64,000 nucleotides of DNA from Thermoactinomyces vulgaris. GTDB lineage: Bacteria > Bacillota > Bacilli > Thermoactinomycetales > Thermoactinomycetaceae. Each line of letters begins with the position of its first letter. Position 1 is the first letter of the stretch. The notes beneath the pieces are model-generated. The model was not told the DNA's origin and did no database searches. It saw only the letters and a list, made by a program, of their open reading frames with translations. The translations under genes were made by a program, and so were the position numbers. Of the stretch, positions 25,616 through 34,546 are shown in pieces. The stretch covers positions 664,900 to 728,899 of the forward strand of contig NZ_REFP01000007.1 of NCBI RefSeq assembly GCF_003688725.1, in the 5' to 3' direction.

Positions 25616-26932
25616 ATGTTTTTGCATCACTTGAGGGTAAACGATTCCGGCCATTTGGAAATCGGCGGATGCGACACGGTCGAACTGGCGGAACAATTCG
25701 GCACACCGCTGTTTGTGTATGATGAAATGCAAATCCGCCAAAATGCAAGGCGTTTTTTGCTGGCTTTTCAAAAAAGCGGTTGTCCCCACCAAGTGGCCTA
25801 TGCCAGTAAAGCGTTCAGTTGTCTGGCCATGGCGGAATTGGCAAATGAAGAAAACCTTTCGCTGGATGTCGTCTCCGGCGGTGAACTTTATACGGCCCTT
25901 CAGGCCGGCTTCCCTGCAGAGCGCATTCATTTTCACGGGAACAACAAATCGGAAGCCGAGCTCCGGATGGCTCTGGAAGCTGACATCGGCTGTTTTGTCG
26001 TTGATAACTTTTTTGAACTGGAGATGCTTCATGACTTGGCCGAAGCGTGCCGCAAAAACGTGAAAATTTTGCTCCGGTTGACCCCCGGCATTGAAGTCCA
26101 TACACATGAATACATCACCACCGGCCAGGAAAATTCCAAATTCGGCTTCAGTGTCAAGCACGGGCAATCTTTGATGGCGGTCAAACGGGCATTGGCCAAA
26201 CCCTTTTATGAATTGTTGGGGGTTCATGTCCACATTGGATCGCAAATTTTCGAAACGGAAGGGTTTATTCAATCGATTCAAATGATTCGGAAGCATCTGG
26301 ATGAGATTCGCGCCGAAACCGGCTATGAAGCAAAAGTTTTAAATGTCGGCGGCGGGTTTGGGATTCAATATACCGATGAAGACCGGCCGCTTCCGATTGA
26401 ACATTATGTACAAGCCATCACGGAAGAAGTGAAAAAAGCATGGAATGAACGGGGATTGAGCATCCCGGAAATATGGGTGGAACCCGGGCGCAGCATTGTG
26501 GGAAACGCCGGCATCACCATTTACCGGATCGGCGCCATCAAAGAAATCCCGGGAATCTGCAAATATGTTTCCATTGACGGCGGCATGACGGACAACATCC
26601 GCCCGGCTCTTTACCAAGCCAAATATCACGCTGTTTTGGCCAACAAAGCGGATGCCCCTTTGGAAGAGACAGTGACCATCGCCGGAAAATGTTGTGAATC
26701 AGGCGATCTTTTAATTCAAGATCTTTGTTTGCCGAAAGTCAGCAGCAATGATCTGTTGGCCATCTTTTCCACCGGCGCTTACGGATATTCGATGGCAAGC
26801 AACTATAACCGCCTTCCCAGGCCGGCCGTCGTCTTTGTCAAAAACGGAACGCCCCGTATCGTGATTGAACGCGAAACCTATGATGATTTAATCCGGAAAG
26901 ATTTGAGAAAAAAAGTTTATGCCACTTCATAA
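25616..26932 (+). CDS. lysA: Diaminopimelate decarboxylase
   Basis: A 438-residue PLP-dependent enzyme for the last step of lysine synthesis, converting meso-diaminopimelate to L-lysine and CO2. The PLP lysine is Lys65 in AYASKAFS. Other motifs are HGNNKSEAEL, NVGGGFGI, EPGRSIVGNAG and the dimer-site Cys360 in KCCESGDLL. The start ATG 25616 follows AGGAGG and lies at the end of the riboswitch; the TTG at 25595 is inside the terminator stem. It is a single-gene transcript under lysine feedback control. Confidence 0.96.
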   Translation: MFLHHLRVNDSGHLEIGGCDTVELAEQFGTPLFVYDEMQIRQNARRFLLAFQKSGCPHQVAYASKAFSCLAMAELANEENLSLDVVSGGELYTALQAGFPAERIHFHGNNKSEAELRMALEADIGCFVVDNFFELEMLHDLAEACRKNVKILLRLTPGIEVHTHEYITTGQENSKFGFSVKHGQSLMAVKRALAKPFYELLGVHVHIGSQIFETEGFIQSIQMIRKHLDEIRAETGYEAKVLNVGGGFGIQYTDEDRPLPIEHYVQAITEEVKKAWNERGLSIPEIWVEPGRSIVGNAGITIYRIGAIKEIPGICKYVSIDGGMTDNIRPALYQAKYHAVLANKADAPLEETVTIAGKCCESGDLLIQDLCLPKVSSNDLLAIFSTGAYGYSMASNYNRLPRPAVVFVKNGTPRIVIERETYDDLIRKDLRKKVYATS

Positions 26933-26938
26933 ATTCCT

Positions 26939-26988
26939 TAAAAAAACATCCCGATGATCCGGCCGGAATCCGTTGGTCATCGGGATGT
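26939..26988 (-). terminator. Terminator of the TipA-like regulator gene
   Basis: ACATCCCGATGA-CC / GG-TCATCGGGATGT stem with T-run on the minus strand. The lysA gene converges on it. Confidence 0.75.
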
Positions 26989-27009
26989 GTCATGACGGGT
27001 TAGCATCCT

Positions 27010-27774
27010 TTATCCTTTGTGCATGCCGGTATAGATGAAAACGGCGTCTCTCAAGAACTCGGTCATCCCCGGTTCCTTCTCATAGTAGGCTTTAAAACGT
27101 TCATCAACCACATACATTTGCGCAAGGTTGGCATGAGCTTCCTTGCTGTAATCACTCCAAGAAAACATCAGCCATTGTTTATGCAGATCCGCCGCTTTTT
27201 GGGCCAGATCCCCGGCCGGGTCTCTCTGCTGATAAGCCCGGGTCAGCGTTTCAAAAATCTCATCATTCAAACGTTGCATTTTTGCGTATTCTTCTTTGGT
27301 CATCCCAAGCAGTTTTTCATTGGAGCGGTTGACCGCCTCGGCTCCATATTTCTCGCGGATCTCTTCCCCGTACTTCTCTTCATTTTCTTCAACCATCCGT
27401 TTTTTGAAAGCTTCAAATTTCTCTTGATCCGTCATGGTTCCTCTCCCCTCCATCGCATCAATGGTTTTTTCCACGTTGGCAATCAAACGGTCCAGATGTT
27501 CCCGTTTTTGCATCAGTTGCCGACGGTGTTCGTGTAGCGCTTTGAGCCCGTCATAGTCCGGGGACGTGATGATCTCTTTAATGACATCCAGTTTCACCCC
27601 GAGCTCCTTGTAAAACAAAATTTGCTGCAGACGGTCCACTTCTGCCGGTCCGTAAATCCGGTACCCGGATGAATTGATCCGTGCAGGTTTCAAGATTCCG
27701 ATCTCATCATAGTAACGAAGGGTCCGTGTGCTGACGCCGGCCAACCGGGCCAATTTCTGCACGGTGTATTCCAT
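27010..27774 (-). CDS. MerR family regulator with TipAS drug-binding domain
   Basis: A 254-residue activator. The N-terminal MerR winged helix reads MEYTVQKLARLAGVSTRTLR, then RIYGPAEVDRLQQILFYKEL. A coiled coil of about residues 80-110 follows. The C-terminal domain (GMTKEEYAKMQRLNDE, then LAQMYVVDERFKAYYEKE) is the TipAS/antibiotic-recognition domain found in TipA and Mta. ATG 27774 is chosen because GGAGGTG precedes it. Its promoter has the long spacer typical of MerR targets, so it probably activates itself when it binds a thiopeptide or similar compound. Confidence 0.9.
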   Translation of the reverse strand: MEYTVQKLARLAGVSTRTLRYYDEIGILKPARINSSGYRIYGPAEVDRLQQILFYKELGVKLDVIKEIITSPDYDGLKALHEHRRQLMQKREHLDRLIANVEKTIDAMEGRGTMTDQEKFEAFKKRMVEENEEKYGEEIREKYGAEAVNRSNEKLLGMTKEEYAKMQRLNDEIFETLTRAYQQRDPAGDLAQKAADLHKQWLMFSWSDYSKEAHANLAQMYVVDERFKAYYEKEPGMTEFLRDAVFIYTGMHKG

Positions 27775-27795
27775 GATTTCACCTCCTGCATCTTC

Positions 27796-27827
27796 ACTGT
27801 ACACCTTGACGTATGCGTCAATGTCAA
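27796..27827 (-). promoter_or_regulatory. MerR-type autoregulated promoter
   Basis: On the minus strand TTGACA (27827-27822) and TACAGT (27801-27796) are 20 bases apart. The spacer holds the palindrome TTGACG-CATA-CGTCAA (27806-27821). This overlong spacer with a central dyad is the classic MerR-family layout. Confidence 0.75.
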
Positions 27828-27850
27828 ATCATTTTTTTGTGTTTTTTCTG

Positions 27851-29242
27851 TCATATCCAATGAATTACCGTTTTGGGCGGAAAGGCGCTTGATTTGGATT
27901 TCAACTGTTTTTTGTACACTTCTCCCATCATGCGAATGCCTTTTTCAATTTGAGTTTTGTCGGTTTGTATGATTCTTAACCGGAACCCGTTCACTTTCGG
28001 GAAGGTTTTCAGGAAACAATGGTCAATGGATGAGACAAGGATGTGGTGTTGCCTCAAGCAGGCAATCCATTCTTTGGCCGGCAGTTGCTTTGGGAGATCC
28101 AATTGCCCGAAAATGCCGCCTGTTTCCGCGGCTACGTTCATCTCCGGGGGAAGATGCAGATTACACACTTCTTTTAGAATTTTCATCCGTTTTTGGTAAA
28201 GATTGCGCATCGACGCGGTGTGACGGAAATACATGCCGCATTTTAAATAGATTTCCAAAGCGGCTTGGGACAGTGTGGCCGAACTGATGTCACAGGAAGA
28301 TTTAAACAGGCGGAAGCTTTCTGTCAGAATGGACGGAAGAAGGATCGCCCCCATCCTCAGCCCTGGCAACATGACTTTGGAAAAGCTTTTCAGATAAATG
28401 GTATGACCGGACAAATCATAACTGAAAACGGGATCATTCTTGGGATCCGTTTCCAAGTCCAGCAAATAATCATCCTCCACAATGTAGACATCATATTTTG
28501 CAGCCAGTTTAGCGATCTGCTTTTTCACTTCCTGGTCATAACTTGTGCCAAGCGGGTTGTGAAAACGTGGCATGGTATAGAAAAACTTAATTTGATTGTT
28601 ACGGAAATGGCGTTCCAACTCATCAAGATCAATCCCTTTTTTGGTTCGCCGGATGCCAATGGCTGTTAAACCGAGTGCATCAATAATCCGAATCATCCCA
28701 TGATAGGTTGGCTGTTCCACCAAAATCACATTTTTTCCGTTGGGGAAAGGCATCATGGCCAACAAATTCAGGGCTTGCTGGGATCCGGAGACAATCGAAA
28801 CCTGTTCCGGACGGGTGAAAATCTGATAATCCGCCAGATGTTTGACCAATTCTTTGCGCAAAGACAAAAACCCCTGTGGATCGGAATAGGTGAAGAGTTC
28901 ATCCTGATACAGTTTAATGGCACGGTTCAGGCAATGTTGAAAATCTTTGTATGGCATGATTTCCGGATCCGGATTGGCTGACGAAAAATCGACGAATTCC
29001 GCAGCTTCATCCTCGTCGGGCACTCCGGGGCGGCGGATGGAATAGTAACCGCTTTTGGGAACAGAATAAATCAAATGTTCTTTTTCAAGCTCTTGGTAAG
29101 CGCGGATCACCGTGTTTTTGTTGCAGGCAAACCTGGCGGACAGCGAGCGGATAGAAGGCAATTTTTCGCCAGGTTGCAGCGCTCCGGACTGAAGTTCTTT
29201 CTTTATCGCATTTTTAATCATTTCATATTTCCTTTCCGCCAT
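27851..29242 (-). CDS. MocR-type GntR regulator with aminotransferase domain
   Basis: A 463-residue fusion of a GntR winged helix (residues about 1-70, GEKLPSIRSLSARFACNKNT) and a fold-type I aminotransferase domain. The PLP lysine is in YLKSFSKVMLPGLRMG and the Asp/Tyr cofactor contacts are in VEDDYLLD. Members sense PLP or amino compounds and regulate nearby genes. The divergent gene encodes an acetyltransferase, and a perfect palindrome lies between them. GGGAAGAAACC precedes the ATG. Confidence 0.92.
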   Translation of the reverse strand: MAERKYEMIKNAIKKELQSGALQPGEKLPSIRSLSARFACNKNTVIRAYQELEKEHLIYSVPKSGYYSIRRPGVPDEDEAAEFVDFSSANPDPEIMPYKDFQHCLNRAIKLYQDELFTYSDPQGFLSLRKELVKHLADYQIFTRPEQVSIVSGSQQALNLLAMMPFPNGKNVILVEQPTYHGMIRIIDALGLTAIGIRRTKKGIDLDELERHFRNNQIKFFYTMPRFHNPLGTSYDQEVKKQIAKLAAKYDVYIVEDDYLLDLETDPKNDPVFSYDLSGHTIYLKSFSKVMLPGLRMGAILLPSILTESFRLFKSSCDISSATLSQAALEIYLKCGMYFRHTASMRNLYQKRMKILKEVCNLHLPPEMNVAAETGGIFGQLDLPKQLPAKEWIACLRQHHILVSSIDHCFLKTFPKVNGFRLRIIQTDKTQIEKGIRMMGEVYKKQLKSKSSAFPPKTVIHWI

Positions 29243-29262
29243 GGTTTCTTCCCTCCATCTTG

Positions 29263-29274
29263 TGTACCGGTACA
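29263..29274. promoter_or_regulatory. Perfect 12-base palindrome in the MocR-GNAT spacer
   Basis: TGTACCGGTACA lies 20 bases upstream of the mocR-like gene and 75 bases upstream of the GNAT gene. It is the probable operator for the MocR regulator. Confidence 0.6.
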
Positions 29275-29347
29275 GATAAGAAAATTAAGCATTTTTCAAC
29301 TCATTTTCATCCATTATACTGAAGAGGAACTTTCGGGAGGGATACAG

Positions 29348-29764
29348 ATGGAATGGAGACACGAAACATTACCCTATTGGATCAGTGACCAGAAGGATTT
29401 GTTGGATGTGGATGCTGTCTACGGTTTATTACAAACCACTTATTGGGCCAAACACCGGACCAGAGATATCATTGAGAAAAGTTTGGAAAATTCATTGTGT
29501 TTCAGCGTCTACGGAGAAGAAGGGCAAGTGGGTTTCATGCGGGTGGTAACGGATTATGCCACCTTTTCGTGGGTTTGTGACGTTATCATCCATCCGGATC
29601 ATCGCCGGCAAGGATTGGCCAAATGGATGCTGAAATTCCTCCTATCACATGAGGCTGTGCGGGATACCTCCATGATACTGGCAACCCGGGATGCGCACAG
29701 TCTTTATGAACGGTTTGGATTTAAACGGGAAGAACTGATGAGAAGGAAAAAATCCATCGGTTAA
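29348..29764 (+). CDS. GNAT family N-acetyltransferase
   Basis: A 138-residue GNAT enzyme. The acetyl-CoA loop is visible as HPDHRRQGLAKWML, followed by LATRDAHSLYERFGFKR. ATG 29348 is chosen because CGGGAGGG precedes it; the upstream part of the frame is antisense to the regulator. It is divergent from the MocR regulator and probably its target. The substrate is unknown. Confidence 0.9.
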   Translation: MEWRHETLPYWISDQKDLLDVDAVYGLLQTTYWAKHRTRDIIEKSLENSLCFSVYGEEGQVGFMRVVTDYATFSWVCDVIIHPDHRRQGLAKWMLKFLLSHEAVRDTSMILATRDAHSLYERFGFKREELMRRKKSIG

Positions 29765-29768
29765 ACCA

Positions 29769-29798
29769 AAAACACGAGCGGGAAATCGCTCGTGTTTT
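29769..29798. terminator. Bidirectional terminator
   Basis: AAACACGAGCG / CGCTCGTGTTTTT with a six-base loop between convergent genes. Confidence 0.85.
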
Positions 29799-30350
29799 TC
29801 ATGATTTGCCGGGGTCTTCTTCAATTCCGACGATCACCCCGTAACCGTTTTTCACTTTGACTTCAACCAGCACTCCGCCATTTTGGGCCAAGGCTTCCCA
29901 CTTTTTTCCGGACCCTTCCTCGACATAATAGCGGTCCAACTGATAATCCACCCGGTATTTCTCTTCATCCCGAAAGGGGAAAACGGATTTTTGAAGTGTT
30001 CCTTTCAGATACAAGCCACCAGGCGGCTTCTTTTCAGAAACCCGGTCCACGATGTAGTGATTCCCCTTGGGTTTTAAGGAGACGTAAACCGGGATGCCCG
30101 GGTCAGGCAGATGGCGGGCAGCCTTCTGTGCGAGTTGCGGATCAAAGCGGGAACGCTCCACTTCCTCAATCTCCAATTTCAACCGGACATAGTCCCCGTA
30201 AAACAAATCTTTCGGATCCACCGGGATGGTTTTGAGCGTCATCCGTTCGCCGCTCATGAAAGCAAGCAATGGTTGCACGGTCATGGAAACCAGGGAAACG
30301 ACCGGGATGAGAAGAACGATCCAAAACCATCGGTTGGGGATGTTTGTCAT
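29799..30350 (-). CDS. GDYXXLXY domain protein
   Basis: A 183-residue protein with one N-terminal membrane anchor (WFWIVLLIPVVSLVSM) and the name-giving motif YGDYVRLKLEI near residue 51-61. The remainder is predicted beta-rich and faces outside. It overlaps the upstream DUF2157 gene by four bases (ATGA), and this pairing is common across bacteria, so the two likely form a membrane complex. Function is unknown. Confidence 0.88.
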   Translation of the reverse strand: MTNIPNRWFWIVLLIPVVSLVSMTVQPLLAFMSGERMTLKTIPVDPKDLFYGDYVRLKLEIEEVERSRFDPQLAQKAARHLPDPGIPVYVSLKPKGNHYIVDRVSEKKPPGGLYLKGTLQKSVFPFRDEEKYRVDYQLDRYYVEEGSGKKWEALAQNGGVLVEVKVKNGYGVIVGIEEDPGKS

Positions 30351-31450
30351 TTCCCTTCCCCCCTCTTCCGGCTTTTTTCAATCCAATAACCGCTGAGAAT
30401 GAGCAAAATGCCGCCGATCAGGAAATAAAGTGACTTGGGAAGAAATTCAATGGATAAATCCAGATAGAACCGAAAAATGAGCGCGCAGGAAATCACCTCT
30501 GCCGAAAGCTTTTTCCTTTTGAGCAAATAAATCAAAAAGGCAAGATAAACCACCGCGACTGCATATCCCAAAAGCGGGGCATGAAACACTTCCCCCCATA
30601 TTTCCCAAAAGTCCGGATAAGTAAGTACAATGGCAGCAACCCCGTGTATAACCGCACCTTGCCGTTCCAACACCTTCGCATAAGGCCGGATGGAGAGAAA
30701 CGTCATACCGACTCCCAACAACAGCAGGACGAGCGTAATCACCCCCCCGTGCCATTCCCGCCAGACGAAAGTCACCCAGAGCGAGAAGATCAAAAGTGCA
30801 TTGGCAAAGAAAAACACCTGACGGCTTTTGTTCAACCATCGCTCATTGCACCCGTAAAAAAGCGGAATAAAAACCCAAACCCAGTAAGGATACGGCACGG
30901 ATGCATCCCAAGCTTGCGAAGCATATATTCCGATAAATAAAATGGACAAGATCATCACCAAACGGTCTTTCAAATAAAGTGCCAACGGTACAATCCCGAG
31001 GGCCCAAACCAAAAAGGCCTGTTGAAAAGGCGATGAACTGTGAAACATCTGACCCACGAGAAAAATCCCTGCTCCGTATATCGCCGCGCCGATATAATAA
31101 AAACTTTTGGAAGTTTTGGGATACGATTCTTCCAGTTTCCAGCCGGTGAAATAAGCGCCCGTCAGTCCAAACAAAATCAGCACAAACTTTACTGTCCGGG
31201 GAATTGCCTCCCAATTCCCGGCGATAAAACTGAGAATGCCCACGCCGATCAAAACGGATCCCAAAACCAACAAGATGCGGTTAAAACCTGCATTCCCTTT
31301 CCCTTTCACCTCATATGAAGATAAGATCTGTTGAACTTGCGAGGAATCGATGATTCCGGCTTCTTCAAAACGGGAAAGTTCCATCTGAAGCCACTGATGC
31401 TTTGATGAAGAAATGATTTTCTTTTCAAGCAACTTCCCATCCCCCTTCAT
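30347..31450 (-). CDS. DUF2157 multi-pass membrane protein
   Basis: A roughly 367-residue protein: a short cytoplasmic N-terminal domain (MELSRFEEAGIIDSSQVQQI) typical of DUF2157, then about ten membrane helices starting FNRILLVLGSVLIGVGILSF. It is translationally coupled to the GDYXXLXY gene. The start may be TTG 31432 rather than ATG 31450, because AAGGGGG lies in front of the former. The function is unknown. Confidence 0.87.
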   Translation of the reverse strand: MKGDGKLLEKKIISSSKHQWLQMELSRFEEAGIIDSSQVQQILSSYEVKGKGNAGFNRILLVLGSVLIGVGILSFIAGNWEAIPRTVKFVLILFGLTGAYFTGWKLEESYPKTSKSFYYIGAAIYGAGIFLVGQMFHSSSPFQQAFLVWALGIVPLALYLKDRLVMILSILFIGIYASQAWDASVPYPYWVWVFIPLFYGCNERWLNKSRQVFFFANALLIFSLWVTFVWREWHGGVITLVLLLLGVGMTFLSIRPYAKVLERQGAVIHGVAAIVLTYPDFWEIWGEVFHAPLLGYAVAVVYLAFLIYLLKRKKLSAEVISCALIFRFYLDLSIEFLPKSLYFLIGGILLILSGYWIEKSRKRGEGK

Positions 31451-31523
31451 GCTTTGACTATATCATGATGCAGTACGCACGAAAATGAAAAACAGGGACA
31501 CTCTTTCCGAGGATCCCTGTCCA

Positions 31524-32015
31524 TCAAGATTGAATGCTTTTCACCTGGCTTAATATCGTGCCGTTGTTTTGCTCATATTCCCAAATCCCGCGCCCGGCTT
31601 TTTGCGCCATGATTTCCAAACGCCGAAACTCTTTCAGATATTTCCGTTCCGACTTTAATTTTCGCGCCCGGTTCGGAATTACGCAACGGGCCAATCCTCT
31701 TTTCAGCAAGAGCGGTTGCAAATGCATGTCATCCACATAAACATGAGCAAGGATCCGGCCGTAATGATCCCGCTTAAAGGCGCCTTGCTCAATGGTGACA
31801 CTCCGGCCGCGATGGATGAGACTGACAATGTACTTCCTGGCCTCAAGCGCTTTGAAATGTTCCAACAAATTGGCGGAATTGAGCTCGGGGGCATCAATAT
31901 ACAGAAGCCGGACCCGTTCCAGTTTTTGATTCCTCTTGATTTTCAAAGTGTCTCCGTCAATCACCCGCACAACTTCAATCGGAATTCTTTTGTTCACCGG
32001 TGGCAAAGAGCCCAT
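31524..32015 (-). CDS. Thermonuclease family (SNase-like) protein without signal peptide
   Basis: A 163-residue staphylococcal-nuclease-fold protein. Motifs are VVRVIDGDTLKI, RVRLLYIDAPEL (catalytic Arg and Glu region) and KRDHYGRILAHVYVDD (second Arg). Secreted homologues carry a signal peptide, but this one starts directly with MGSLPPVNKRIPIEVV. It could be cytoplasmic or a non-classical exported nuclease. AGAGAGG precedes the ATG. It is monocistronic. Confidence 0.88.
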   Translation of the reverse strand: MGSLPPVNKRIPIEVVRVIDGDTLKIKRNQKLERVRLLYIDAPELNSANLLEHFKALEARKYIVSLIHRGRSVTIEQGAFKRDHYGRILAHVYVDDMHLQPLLLKRGLARCVIPNRARKLKSERKYLKEFRRLEIMAQKAGRGIWEYEQNNGTILSQVKSIQS

Positions 32016-32172
32016 CCTCTCTGCGAATCTTTCATCGCTTTAACGTTATTATAGCATAAATCCTTGTTTATTTTAGAATTTTTTGACGAAAATCCGTTCC
32101 CTCTTTGCATCTTCCTCTAGGAGAGAGCGAAATGTTATAATACGGAAAAAACATAAAGAGGTGGATGCGGAT

Positions 32173-32733
32173 ATGGCGAAAACGGAATCGAATATGTTCC
32201 CGCTCGGAAAAGAAGCCCCGGATTTTGTATTGCCGGATGCGGTGTCCGGAAAAACGGTGGCCTTACAAGATGTAAAATCCTCCATTGCCACGGTCATCAT
32301 GTTTATCTGTAACCATTGTCCTTATGTAAAACATGTTCAGAATCAGTTGGTGCAACTGGCCAATGTTTACATTCCGAAAGGAATTTCCTTTGTCGCCATC
32401 AACGCCAATGATGCGGAGCAATATCCGGATGATTCGCCGGAGAAAATGAAAGAAGTGGCAGAAAAACTCCAATACCCGTTTCCGTATTTATTCGACGAAA
32501 CCCAGGAAACAGCCAAGGCTTACCAAGCAGCTTGCACGCCGGATTTCTATATTTTTGACGGCGATCTGAAATGTGTTTACCGGGGGCAATTGGATGATTC
32601 CCGCCCGGGGAATGACATTCCGGTGACCGGCGAATCCATCCGTGCCGCATTGGATCAAATCATTAACGGTGAGCCGGTGACGGTCACACAAAAACCCAGT
32701 CTGGGTTGCAATATTAAATGGAAGCAAGCATGA
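32173..32733 (+). CDS. Thioredoxin-like (redoxin) protein
   Basis: A 186-residue AhpC/TSA-type thioredoxin-fold protein. It has the redox motif CNHCPYVKH near residue 50 in place of CGPC and the cis-Pro segment ACTPDFYIFD. It resembles a widespread family of cytoplasmic redoxins. ATG 32173 follows GAGGTGG; the longer frame to 32083 is leader. There is no signal peptide. A stem GCCGCCCC / GGGGCGGC follows the stop. Confidence 0.88.
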   Translation: MAKTESNMFPLGKEAPDFVLPDAVSGKTVALQDVKSSIATVIMFICNHCPYVKHVQNQLVQLANVYIPKGISFVAINANDAEQYPDDSPEKMKEVAEKLQYPFPYLFDETQETAKAYQAACTPDFYIFDGDLKCVYRGQLDDSRPGNDIPVTGESIRAALDQIINGEPVTVTQKPSLGCNIKWKQA

Positions 32734-32767
32734 AGCCGCCCCTGCAAGCAAGTCCGGGGCGGCATCC

Positions 32768-33475
32768 TCAGACTTGCTTGCTTTCTTTGACCTCCGCTTG
32801 ATCATGTTGATCAAACGAATTTTGGTATTCCACCACGTCCACTTTGCAGCCGGGGCCGATCTTCACATTTTTTCCTCTGACAATGCCGGCGTGGGTGTAT
32901 TCCAATTCGATATCATCCCCTTCAATCACTTCGGCTTGCAATGTTTTGTCGGCAAAAAAGGATTTCAGCCATTTGTTTAAAGCAAAGCTGTTCTTTTTGA
33001 CGACGATCTTCTCTCCGCCAATTTCCTTTGCTTTGGCATTGCCGAGCAATTCCACTTGAATGTTTCCGGCATTTAACAGCCCTTTGATGATAAAAACCCC
33101 TTTGATCACCACGGACTCTGCTTCCAAGTCTTCGTCAACCTTTAAGGTTCCGCGGATGTCTGCCTGGTCGGCGATGAAATTTCCTTTTACTTGGGCGGTC
33201 CCGTTGAGCGTGATGTTTTGGGTGTGCACATCCCCTTCTGTCGTCAATTGGCCATTCACTTTTGTTTCATCCGCCTTCAGTTTCCCTTCAATCGCCGACG
33301 AACCACTGACTTTGACCGTTTGTGTTTGCACGTTTCCTTCCACGACACTGTCCCCGTTTGTGATAAACAACCGGCAATCCAGGTCGCCATTTACTTTTCC
33401 CAATCCGTTGATGCGGACCTTTTCGAATGTACCGCCCGAAAAATTTCCGTACCCGTTGATCAGTAAATCACTCAT
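32768..33475 (-). CDS. Bactofilin-like polymer-forming protein (YhbE/YhbF-like)
   Basis: A 235-residue, Gly/Val/Asn-rich protein made of short beta-helix turns. Repeated V-x-G-x-(V/A/L) units run from residue 8 to about 150, for example VRINGLGKVNGDLDC and VKVSGSSAIEGKLKADE. The C-terminal part is less repetitive. The ATG 33475 follows GGGGAG inside the end of the yhbD-like gene, giving a short overlap. Bactofilin-like proteins polymerise under the membrane. Bacillus has two such genes (yhbE, yhbF) after yhbD; here there is only one. Confidence 0.85.
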   Translation of the reverse strand: MSDLLINGYGNFSGGTFEKVRINGLGKVNGDLDCRLFITNGDSVVEGNVQTQTVKVSGSSAIEGKLKADETKVNGQLTTEGDVHTQNITLNGTAQVKGNFIADQADIRGTLKVDEDLEAESVVIKGVFIIKGLLNAGNIQVELLGNAKAKEIGGEKIVVKKNSFALNKWLKSFFADKTLQAEVIEGDDIELEYTHAGIVRGKNVKIGPGCKVDVVEYQNSFDQHDQAEVKESKQV

Positions 33476-34118
33476 TTGCATCTCCCCATCCGAAATGTTG
33501 AATTTTCCCTTTTAACTTTTCCAATTCCTCTGCAAGCGAAATGCGCAGGAGCACTTTCACACGGTCATCAAAACAAATTTCTTTGATTTCATTCACCAAA
33601 ATATAAGAGGTGACCCCCAGTTTGCGGATGACGAATAACTCTGCATTTTTCTTTTCAAACCGGTGATAATTGTTTTTCAAAAACTGATAAAGCGATTTTC
33701 CTTCGTCCAGGGTGATTTCGCCCGTTTCAAGCAACTGATCCAGAACAAAGAGATAAAAGAGATGTTCCAAGGTGAAAACATTGGCTTGATCATGGGCGGA
33801 CAGGTGCAGTTCAAGCACAACATCCGAAACAATCTTTTTCTCTTGAATTTGCTCTTTCGTAAGAGAGATTTCCATAAACCGGGGAGAAAACATTTGCGCA
33901 ATCTCATCCAAGGACAAATCGTCTTTTAAGCTGATGATTTTATTGACCCGTTGCAGTATTTTATCGCGGGGGAAAAATGTTTCTTGCCCGGTGTAGGTGG
34001 ATTTGCGGATAAACCATTCTTCCGGGATCAAGTTTTTTCGTTTCCAACGGTATAATTGTCCGTATGAAATGCCAGTTTCTTTCAACAGGTCTTTTTTTGA
34101 AATTAAGTCTTGATCCAT
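33468..34118 (-). CDS. YhbD-like DUF4004 protein with MerR-type helix-turn-helix
   Basis: A 216-residue protein. The N-terminal HTH reads LISKKDLLKETGISYGQLYR, then WKRKNLIPEEWFIRK, as in MerR-like proteins. The remainder is helical. It overlaps the bactofilin-like gene by eight bases, matching the Bacillus yhbD-yhbE/F order. ATG 34118 follows GAGGAGGTG; the frame opens earlier at 34142. It may act as a regulator or adapter of the bactofilin. The palindrome upstream could be its own operator. Confidence 0.87.
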   Translation of the reverse strand: MDQDLISKKDLLKETGISYGQLYRWKRKNLIPEEWFIRKSTYTGQETFFPRDKILQRVNKIISLKDDLSLDEIAQMFSPRFMEISLTKEQIQEKKIVSDVVLELHLSAHDQANVFTLEHLFYLFVLDQLLETGEITLDEGKSLYQFLKNNYHRFEKKNAELFVIRKLGVTSYILVNEIKEICFDDRVKVLLRISLAEELEKLKGKIQHFGWGDANE

Positions 34119-34142
34119 TTCCCGACACCTCCTCGTCATCAT

Positions 34143-34161
34143 TGTAACATAACATTGTTAC
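34143..34161. promoter_or_regulatory. Palindrome upstream of the YhbD-like gene
   Basis: TGTAACA and TGTTAC are inverted around a six-base spacer. It overlaps the likely -10 region of the yhbD-like operon. Confidence 0.45.
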
Positions 34162-34546
34162 GCAAAAAAGAGGGCAAATGCCCTTTCTTGTTTTCAGCCC
34201 AAGAACTCAAACCCCCTTTCCTCTGCAGCGCATGATGCCGACGGTTACGGTTTGTTTCGTTGCCTTTTGCAATTTGTCGGGACGGCTTTTGCGTCCTGTT
34301 CTTTGGGAGCTAAACCGGATTTTTTTGCCAATCCTCCCCCTGCATTTCCATATGTTTTGCGTTATGTAAAAATTTTACTTGTTTTCATGATAAATTACAT
34401 AAAACGCATTCAAAAAGCGGTTTTTTTAATATTTCACATAGAATATTATATAAATATGTAAAAAAATATTTTTATTTTCTTCTTCTTGTTTTATAATTAA
34501 ATATATCGATAATTTTGTTGATTCTTTTATGGGAGATGATTCATTC
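34162..34546 (+). promoter_or_regulatory. Long gene-free leader before the AsnB-like gene
   Basis: No gene is visible in these 385 bases. Three potential hairpins are present: GAGGGCAAATGCCCTTTC at 34170-34190, GGACG/CGTCC near 34280, and a larger imperfect inverted repeat at 34358-34408 (TGCGTTATGTAA / TTACATAAAACGCA). The last 150 bases are very AT-rich. A regulatory leader RNA or operator is possible. No T-box or known riboswitch consensus was found. Confidence 0.35.

Noticed and set aside
34162-34546. T-box or other tRNA-sensing leader before the AsnB-like gene
   Set aside because: The conserved T-box sequence (AGGGTGGNACCGCG-like) is absent.
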